Positions 57,028-64,000 of a stretch of 64,000 bases of DNA are shown here, piece after piece. Position numbers and translations under genes: made by a program. The notes beneath the pieces were generated by a model. The model did not search any database, had not been told where the DNA came from, and saw nothing but the letters and a program-made list of their open reading frames with translations. Every line of letters starts with the position of its first letter. Position 1 is the first letter of the stretch. Source of the stretch: Rhizoctonia solani (Eukaryota > Basidiomycota > Agaricomycetes > Cantharellales > Ceratobasidiaceae); assembly GCF_016906535.1 (NCBI RefSeq), contig NC_057374.1, positions 1,860,001 through 1,924,000 of the forward strand. Direction: 5' to 3'.

Positions 57028-58215
57028 ATGGAACCGGAGCCGACCCTTGCCTCTCTCCTTGAGGCTATCAACACCCTCACCAGCCAGGTCGGGTCCTTGC
57101 AGGCCCAAATCCACTCTCAAGGCCAACAGCTCTCTGAGCTCAAAGCCATATGCAAGGAGACCAACAACCTTGTTGGCAACAAAGACCAGGGCGGAGCCCA
57201 AGCCAAGCCTGGCCCATCAACTGGGCCTGTCACCCCTCCTACCCATTCAGGAGGGGAAGCCCACACTCCAGGCACGGTTAGGCCTGGCCTCAAGGCCCCC
57301 TTCCGCCCTTCAAGAGGAACAGGGTTTGACTCAGAAGAGGAGGAAGAACTTGGGCGAGCCCCCAAAAAGGAGCCTTGCGACACGCCTAAACGGAGCCTTA
57401 GCTCCCTCACCCCCTTCGATTCAGGGTCCAGCGTAAAGCGGCCCAAAATGGAGCTCCCAGACCCATACAAGGGAGACTCCAGGGGACGGAAGGCAACCCA
57501 GTGGCTAGATTGTATGCTACTGTGGGTTGCACTTCATCGAGACCAATTCGATGAAGAAGAACAAATGGTTGTGTGGATACTATACCACATGACGGACAAG
57601 GCAGCTGACTGGGCTCTCCCTATCATAGGGACCATCATCAAGGGCAAGGGAAACCCCCCTACCACCATCTTGGCCTTAACGGCCAAATTCAAAGAGGCGT
57701 TTGCCAACCCCGACGCTAAACGGGCAGCCGCCAGGAAGATTGCCGCGCTGACTCAGACAACCACCATGTCTGAGTATGTTACCAAGTTCCGCAACCTTAT
57801 TGCAGAGCTTGATTGGAATGAGGAGGCATACATTGCCCAATTCACACGTGGTCTTCATTGGAAGGTGAAGGAACTCCTGTCCACCAAGGACAACATCCCC
57901 AATGAACTGGAGGCAATATTTGCCGCCTCCATCAAGATTGACAACACTCGTTGGGAAAACAAGGAGAATCGCCCCAAAAAGGTCCCCACCAAGGCCCCGG
58001 TTGCCACAACTACCTCCACCACTACCACCAGGGTCCGCCTATCCAAGGATCCCAATTACGTCACCCCAGAGGAAAGGGACCGCCGCCGCGCGTCTGGCCT
58101 TTGCGTCAAGTGCGGACAAAAAGGGCATGGCATCAAACAATGCCCTAATGGTTGGAAAGCCACAATCAAGGAGGTGGCTAAGGTAGCAGAAGAGGAAGGG
58201 TCGGGAAAAGACTAA
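57028..58215 (+). CDS. gag: Gag of the chromovirus
   Basis: 395 aa from the ATG at 57028. It starts MEPEPTLASLLEAINTLTSQ with a coiled-coil-like N-terminus. A Pro/Gly-rich linker follows, then a capsid-like helical core (MVVWILYHMTDKAADWALPI, MSEYVTKFRNLIAELDWNEE) and a CCHC zinc knuckle CVKCGQKGHGIKQC near residue 365. Gag packages the element RNA. The last codons overlap a -1 slippery heptamer, so a fraction of ribosomes would continue into pol. The frame is intact. Confidence 0.9.
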   Translation: MEPEPTLASLLEAINTLTSQVGSLQAQIHSQGQQLSELKAICKETNNLVGNKDQGGAQAKPGPSTGPVTPPTHSGGEAHTPGTVRPGLKAPFRPSRGTGFDSEEEEELGRAPKKEPCDTPKRSLSSLTPFDSGSSVKRPKMELPDPYKGDSRGRKATQWLDCMLLWVALHRDQFDEEEQMVVWILYHMTDKAADWALPIIGTIIKGKGNPPTTILALTAKFKEAFANPDAKRAAARKIAALTQTTTMSEYVTKFRNLIAELDWNEEAYIAQFTRGLHWKVKELLSTKDNIPNELEAIFAASIKIDNTRWENKENRPKKVPTKAPVATTTSTTTTRVRLSKDPNYVTPEERDRRRASGLCVKCGQKGHGIKQCPNGWKATIKEVAKVAEEEGSGKD

Positions 58216-58244
58216 GGCCAAGGACTACCGTCAAGCCCCTGGCC
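58203..58244 (+). promoter_or_regulatory. -1 ribosomal frameshift signal, gag to pol
   Basis: The heptamer G GGA AAA (58203-58209) lies in the gag frame in the canonical X XXY YYZ form, one codon before the gag stop. The -1 frame entered there is the pol frame and is open through to 58257 and beyond. A stem (GGCCA 58216-58220 with TGGCC 58240-58244, plus GG/CC) begins 6 nt downstream, the usual spacing. Confidence 0.75.
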
Positions 58245-58256
58245 CCTAAATTAGAT

Positions 58257-61200
58257 GTGCATGTATTGGATTGCGAATTTGTATCTTTGGCTCTAGACTC
58301 AAATAAAAAGCCTCTTTTATTTATCAATCTCAAACTGCACAACTTCCCGATGGAACCCCTTAAAACTCTCATTGACTCAGGAGCCACATCAAACTTCATC
58401 TCCCCCTCAATTGTGGAAAAATATAAAATACCAAAAACCCAACTTGAAAATCCACAAGTTGTGAGAATGTTAGATGGTACTATATCTCAGACTGGTCGCA
58501 TTTGGCACCAGGTTCACCTTGCGGTTTTGGCCAATGGCCATTCCCACTCTATCCCCTTCCTAGTCTGTCCTATTGGAAACACACCCGCCATACTTGGTAT
58601 GACATGGCTTACCCAGGAGTCACCCCTCATAGATTGGAACCAAGGCACTATCACCTTCCCCAACCAAGTCCAAATAGCCTTGGAGGAGGAAGCAGATCCC
58701 AACCCATTAGCCGACTTGCCCATAGAATACCATGAATTTGCTAAGGTATTTGGCGAAGAGGAGTTTAAGGTCCTTCCCCCACATAGGGAATATGATATCT
58801 CAATTGATCTAACGCCCGACGCCAAACTCTCCCCCGGACCTATCTACGGCATGACCGATGCAGAATCCAAGGCACTCAAACAACACATTGACGAGGAATT
58901 GGCAACAGGCAAAATCCGCCCTAGTACCTCCTCGGCAGGCGCTCCGGTCATGTTTGTAAAAAAAGCAGATGGCTCCCTCAGATTGGTCGTTGATTACAGG
59001 AAGTTGAACGAGGTTACCCACAAAAACGTCTATCCCCTACCAAGACAGGATGACCTCATGGCAAAACTCAGGCACGCTAAGATCTTTACCAAGTTGGACC
59101 TACAATGGGGCTACAACAATGTACGCATCAAGGAAGGAGATGAGTGGAAGACGGCCTTTAGAACCAAATACGGCCTCTTTGAATATCTAGTCATGCCATT
59201 TGGCCTCACCAATGCCCCTGCAGCGTTTCAACATTTTATGAACAATCTATTCAGGGACCTGATTGACGTAACCGTGGTAATTTACCTAGACAACATCCTC
59301 ATCTTCTTGGAGAAAACAGAAGACCATCCGGCCCATGTCAGAGAGGTACTATCCCGTCTCATGAAGAACCAACTGTTCTGCAAGTTGTTGAAATGCCACT
59401 TCCACGTGACCACCGTAGATTACCTTGGTATTGTCATCTCCCCGGACGGATTCTCAATGGACCAAAAAAGATCGAGGCTGTCACCTCTTGGCCCACGCCC
59501 AGAACGGTTAAACAGGTCCAGGCCTTCCTAGGATTCGTGAATTACCTCAGACGCTTCATCCCCAATTTCAGCTTGGTTGCACGCCCCCCTCCATAACCTC
59601 ACCAAAAAGGAAACCCCTTGGTCATGGGGTAACCTAGAGGAAGTAGCGTTCCAGGAGTTGAAGTCCCTTGTTACCCGGTCGCCTGTCCTCATTCATTCTA
59701 ACCCGGACCTCCCTTACTACCTTGAAACGGACGCCTTGGGAGTAGCCATGGGAGCCATACTCAGTCAACAAGGCCCAGATAATCGGTTGCACCCCATCGC
59801 CTACATGTTGAAATCTTTCTCAGGAGCCAAAGCAAATTACGACACCCATGACAAGGAGCTCCTGGCAATTATCAAGGCATTAGAGGAATGGCGAATTTTC
59901 CTAGAGGCAACGGACAGACCAATCCAGGTTTTCACAGATCATAGGAACCTGGAATATTGGATGCAGGCACGGACATTTAACAGAAGGCACGCACGTTGGC
60001 GGATCTTCCTGAGCAACTTCAACTTTGAGATCCACTATCGCCCAGGGAAACAATCAGGAAAACCGGATGCTCTCTCCAGAAGATTGGATTACATTGATAT
60101 GACACCAGAGCCAGAAGTCATGTTGCCTGCAGAAGTCTTTGCCAACACGTCAGAAGAAGAACTGGAAATTGTCACGGAGATCCGCGCCAAGCTTAGGGAA
60201 GACCCATCCCTTGATCCCATTATCCAATTCCTCACAGAAGATGCGGACAATGCTCCCCCTTCAATTTGTAAGGCATACAGAGATTATGACTGGGAAGAAG
60301 ACCTCCTCTGGTACCGCGGTAAACTAGTTGTCCCAGACTCGGAAACCCTGAAGGAACAACTACTCAAGGAATTCCACGACTCACCCCTGGCAGGGCACCC
60401 TGGACAGCAAAGAACCCTGGAGCTCCTAAGCCGCAACTACTGGTGGCCGGGTATGAAGTCATCCGCCAAGGAATGGGTAGAATGTTGTCCTACCTGTCAA
60501 GCCAATTGCCGCGCTCACGCCCCTGTCATTGCCCTGAAACCCTTAGAAGTCCCCCCTTTCCCGTTCCACACAATTTCCTACGACTTCATCACAGGATTTC
60601 CCAAGTCTAGTGGGCACGACGCAATTTTGGTAGTAATTGACTCCTTCTCCAAGTTTGGACATTTCATCCCAACTTCCAAAAAGGTCACCGCAAAGGGTCT
60701 TGCTGACTTGTTCATTGCTCACGTCTGGAAACTCCATGGATTACCAGTCAAAACCATCTCAGATTGGGGAACTACCTTCACAGGAAAATTCTTGAGGGCA
60801 TTATATCAGCAACTCGGGGTCAGACCAGCATTTTCCTTGGCTTACCACCCAGAATCAGACGGACAAACGGAAAGGGTCAACCAGTTTATCAAGTTCTACC
60901 TGCGCTCATACGTTGCAGCCAACCACTCTGATTGGGCCGCGTGGCTACCATTGGCAGAATATGCATACAATAATGCCAAACATGCAGCAACCGGGAAATC
61001 ACCATTTGAACTTGTCTATGGACGAAACCCAGTCATGAACCCGTCCAACGTACCAGCCAACGTTCCAGAAGCAGACGCAGTAGCAGATACACTAGCCCGG
61101 GAGTGGAAAGAAGCGGAATCAGCCCTCCAAATGAGTAAAGAACGTATGACCAGAAGTCAAGGAGTAATACCAGAGTTTTCAATAGGCAAAAAAGTCTGGC

Positions 61201-61625
61201 TGGATGGAAAGAACGTGGACCTTAGGACCAATTCAAATAAGCTGGACCCAAAACGCCTTGGTCCCTTCAAGGTCATAGAAAAAATCTCCAGCCACGCCTA
61301 CTGCCTGGAACTACCGGAGACTCTAAAAATCCATAACGTCTTCTATGTTGGGCTACTATCAAAAAGCCACGAGTCACCCAGTCAGCCATTCCCAGAACAA
61401 CCTCCCCCTGAGACAATAGAAGGGGAAGAAGAATACGAAGTCGAACAAATCATTGACTCTAAACGCCAACGGGGAAAATGGTTCTATTTGATTAAATGGA
61501 AAGGATATGGTCCGGAGGACAATTCATGGGAACCGGAGGAGCTATTGGAACATAGCCAAGAAGAGATCAAACGCTTCAACCAAGCAAGACTCAGAAAGGC
61601 TCGTGACGCCGCCAAGAGCCTTTAA
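58257..61625 (+). pseudogene. pol: Pol of the chromovirus, two frame breaks
   Basis: Three pieces: 58257-59531, 59393-59596 and 59577-61625. In order: protease with LIDSGATSNF; reverse transcriptase with LRLVVDYRKLNEVT and FGLTNAPAAFQ; RNase H with YYLETDALGVAMGA and DHRNLEYWM; integrase with HPGQQRTLELLSRNYWWPGM and the ECCPTC zinc site, then FITGFPKS, SDWGTTFTGKF and DGQTERVNQF; and a chromodomain (WFYLIKWKGYGPEDNSWEPE). Lesions: a one-base deficit in an A run near 59465-59470 and one extra C near 59584-59590, which together restore frame. The polymerase YxDD box reads YLDN, so the second metal-binding Asp is lost. The 58257 codon is GTG, in keeping with expression by frameshift from gag. 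Confidence 0.92.
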
Positions 61626-61636
61626 GGGGGGGGCAA
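61624..61636 (+). other. Polypurine tract of the chromovirus
   Basis: AAGGGGGGGGCAA immediately before the TG of the 3' LTR, the primer for plus-strand synthesis. The same G-run-CAA-TGT junction occurs in the non-autonomous element at 23.8 kb. Confidence 0.75.
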
Positions 61637-62198
61637 TGTTACAACCTCCTTAAATATACCACTAGAATCGCCCGATTTTTCTATTATTTTTAGTATTTTT
61701 TACGGACTCTATATCTTTTGTTTCTCAATCACGTGACCTCGGCGCTTATTATGCCAAGATGCCGCGCCAAGATGCCGTGCCAAGGGCGCTTAGGAGAAAT
61801 CCACGCTTCTACGCAGTCCGCAGCATGCTTCCTTTTTCCAACATGTACTTCTTTTCTCACGCGCACAGACCATGTAGATAGCGCACTTATGTCTATATAT
61901 ACAGCAGGGAAATCGCTTGGAAACACCAAGTTGATTTTACCTTGTCTCTTACTCATTAGAGAAGGTAGTCAGCCAGCTAAGTAGCCGGCCCCTAAGTAGT
62001 TCCCAGACACTCACCACCCCCTTTACTCACCACACCTCCCAGGCCTAAGGCCCCCTTGCAGTTGTATAGAAGTAGTAGACCGCCCTAAGCAGTATTAGTA
62101 TAGCCTAGATAGTTAGTTACATAAGCAGTGTCTGTAGTAGTACGGCCATAAGCGCCCGCCCACTAGCGTGTACCCAACCTTACAGTTGGCGTACGACA
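61637..62198 (+). repeat. 3' LTR of the chromovirus
   Basis: 562 bp. Carries the CpG form at four and the TpG/CpA form at five of the nine differing sites. Confidence 0.93.
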
Positions 62199-62261
62199 GT
62201 AAGACTCATGTTTCTACCCCTTGAGATTCCGCACCGTAACAGTGTAACTATGTGTTATATA

Positions 62262-63074
62262 CACTTGCGCCCAAAAAGATTGAGCCACATGAGCTCAAAT
62301 CAATGATGCTCACGCGTCACCCGCACAATTGAGAATTCGTTTACAATGTAATAGTAAATTATGTAGATACAGTAGTATAGAACATATGTACAAAGTTTTA
62401 GATTGAAACTAAGTCTCCTTGTGGAGATACGCGTGAGCAAAATTTTTGGGCTGGCTCATTCTTTTTGATCACTTTATATAAGCTACTTGGTCCTCCCTCA
62501 TCGAGTGCCATTTACCACCCCTTTTTACGCTTGAATACCTGCCGAAAGTGCGCAAATGGCTCAATACACTAGTCCCAAGACTAAGGCTCAGATAATTGCG
62601 CTGAAAAAGCTCAAATACTCAGATTGGGCTATTGTTCAGCTTTTGCAACCTCAGACCAAGGTCTCTCACGCAACTGTTGGTTGTATCTGGGCCAAGTATG
62701 GACTTACTGACCGCCCACTCGATTGACACAATCCCATTCCTGGGCGCCCACAAAAATTAACCCCCAGCAATGTCAGATTTGCCGCTTTGGCCCTAGCTCA
62801 GAGTAGAGTACCAACAGCAGCAAATATTAGACGGCAGTACTTCCCTGCCGTCGGGTCCTCTACCCTCCGCCGCTACCTCCAAGAGCTGGGTTTACGGCCG
62901 TACAAACGCCGCCAAGTACCCCTGCTCACTTATTGGCATAGAAAAGCCCGTTGCGCGTGGGCCCACAGTCAATTATTCTGGCCACAATCACGCTGGGACA
63001 ACATTGTCTTCTCGGACAAAGTCCAAATCAAGTTATTTGGGGCCGACAGCGGCCAATATTACTGGAGGTGTTAT
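62262..63074 (+). mobile_element. Truncated Tc1-like element
   Basis: The left end CACTTGCGCCCAAAAAGATT directly follows a TA (62260-62261) and resembles a Tc1 terminus. The coding relic starts at 62556. No matching right terminus was found before the window ends; the coding match stops near 63074. It lies 58 nt beyond the chromovirus target site. Confidence 0.6.
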
Positions 63075-63146
63075 GGATATGACATTTCTTCTTTAATCTG
63101 TACTTATTTTATTAATTACACTAGTAATCTCACAGTAAATAAATGA
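62556..63146 (+). pseudogene. Tc1-like transposase relic
   Basis: The ATG at 62556 opens MAQYTSPKTKAQIIALKKLK, an HTH start like that of the complete Tc1 element but a different lineage. An in-frame TGA interrupts after KYGLTDRPLD (about 62725). The frame resumes NPIPGRPQKLTPSNVRFAAL and continues RRYLQELGLRPYKRRQVPLL to NIVFSDKVQIKLFGADSGQY with the first catalytic Asp, then is lost near 63074 in AT-rich DNA. The second Asp and the Glu are missing, so about 40% of the protein is gone. The stop could derive from CGA by a CpG transition. Confidence 0.8.
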
Positions 63147-64000
63147 GATAAAGATGCAAACTAAGGTTTTCAAGGTCCCTCTATCCAATAGTGACCTTTA
63201 CAAAACCTACAAAGCTCAGGAATGCCCTTAATATGCGATGCCTTTTGCATATATGCTGTTTTCTCACTCATTTAAATATATAAATTCAGCTGAGTAGATA
63301 AACAGTGACAAGTAATATTTCTCTTGTTTGTAGTATTTATCATTCAAGATTCTATCTTGTGGCTACACACAGAAATATTCAGGGTCCCCCCTGTCGCATA
63401 GGCAAGTGCTCCGGCGCTTAATCAGCCCTTAAGCGCCGACGCACTAAATGCGCCTTTTCTCCATCACCCGGGCATCCCACACTGCCGAATCGCTTGCGCT
63501 TAGGTGCGCATGTTTGTGCGCTCCAGAACGCTGGGTCAAACTCCCAAAACGGACAACATTTGGCTGAGTTATGCCCCATTTACTGTAGTACCCAATGCAG
63601 AGGTATCCTACCTTTGGGATTGTTTACTCCAAGGATGAAACACTTAGCCTTGGGACATCTAAGGACCCACACAGGTAAATAATGCCTTGGGGCAAACATT
63701 GCCTTGGGGCAAATATTAGGATCTATTGTTTGTTTACTATGTACCAAAGTATTGGCTCCCTCAAGTGTTTCAGTTGCCACCTGTACCTCCTGTACCCCCT
63801 CTTGGTATCAATCATGTATATACTTGTTTGTGCGCCTTCTCAGGGTATAAAAGGACCCTGTGAAGACGCTTCTAATGCATTCATTTATCCACTCTTATAT
63901 ATTGACATATACACACAAGCCTTTAACAGCTTATCTGCGCATTTACTTTAGTGATTGACTCACTGTAAATAGCATAGGAGGTTATTCGGCGCACTAAGAC
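63147..64000. other. 3' end of window, no gene seen
   Basis: Contains a short tandem word (CCTTGGGGCAAA twice, 63683-63712) and a TATAAAAGG word at 63845 that could belong to an LTR-like promoter running off the window. No coding match recognised. Confidence 0.4.

Larger units (their letters stand above)
55946..62198 (+). mobile_element. Ty3/gypsy chromovirus-type LTR retrotransposon
   Basis: 6253 bp with two 562 bp LTRs and GTAAG duplicated at 55941-55945 and 62199-62203. Gag with a zinc knuckle is followed in the -1 frame by pol: protease, reverse transcriptase, RNase H, integrase and chromodomain, the order that defines chromoviruses. The pol frame is broken in two places and the polymerase active site is altered, so the copy is inactive as given. 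LTR difference of 9 in 562 indicates a fairly recent insertion. Confidence 0.95.

Noticed and set aside
55946..62198. Chromovirus as an endogenous virus of animals or plants
   Set aside because: Domain order with chromodomain, no envelope gene, and fungal host genes all around show an ordinary fungal LTR retrotransposon.
63660..63715. CCTTGGGGCAAA repeat as a CRISPR-like or satellite array
   Set aside because: Only two units of about 17 bp; too short to mean anything.

Overview
This is a nuclear fungal window, almost certainly from an agaricomycete basidiomycete and most like the Rhizoctonia/Ceratobasidiaceae group. The reasons are dense 50-60 nt spliceosomal introns, a FunK1-type fungal protein kinase, an F-box/LRR-like gene, a GH74-CBM1 secreted xyloglucanase and a chromodomain-bearing Ty3/gypsy element. 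The species name is an inference; the intron density and gene families are seen in the sequence.

Region by region: 0.5-6.8 kb holds three tandem paralogues of a single-pass membrane protein with the same five-exon layout, two of them under visibly duplicated promoters, and a diverged ~220 bp direct repeat flanks the second and third copies. 7.5-9.2 kb is an OYE-type NADH:flavin oxidoreductase. 10.3-13.3 kb is a 12-exon GH74 endoglucanase with a C-terminal CBM1. 14.8-17.1 kb is a FunK1 kinase gene broken by a frameshift and an in-frame stop. 17.7-19.6 kb is a Golgi-type GDA1/CD39 nucleoside diphosphatase.

19.9-27.0 kb is a complete PIF/Harbinger-like DNA transposon (terminal inverted repeats, a SANT/Myb-like gene, a DDE_Tnp_4 transposase). 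A 3.06 kb non-autonomous LTR retrotransposon has inserted into its transposase exon, with near-identical LTRs and a TTCCA target duplication. That element has no coding capacity but carries a 216 bp tandem duplication containing an array of short tRNA-like folds; I consider this the most unusual structure in the window. 27.0-35.9 kb is a gene desert.

35.9-51.5 kb is a gene island: a Gcn4-like bZIP factor, a small proline-rich hypothetical, an F-box-like gene, a two-hotdog acyl-CoA thioesterase, a BCH/CRAL-TRIO-RhoGAP protein (reading frame broken in the sequence given) and a multi-exon gene with a T5orf172-like motif.

51.5-64.0 kb is mostly mobile DNA and relics: a FunK1 fragment, an intact Tc1/mariner element with ~150 bp inverted repeats, a 6.25 kb chromovirus with 562 bp LTRs, and a truncated second Tc1-like element. 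The chromovirus has a textbook -1 frameshift site between gag and pol. Its two LTRs differ at nine positions, all CpG transitions, and several lesions in its pol and in neighbouring relics have the same signature, which points to CpG-directed mutation of repeats. The frameshifts mostly lie in or next to homopolymers, so assembly error has to be excluded for those.
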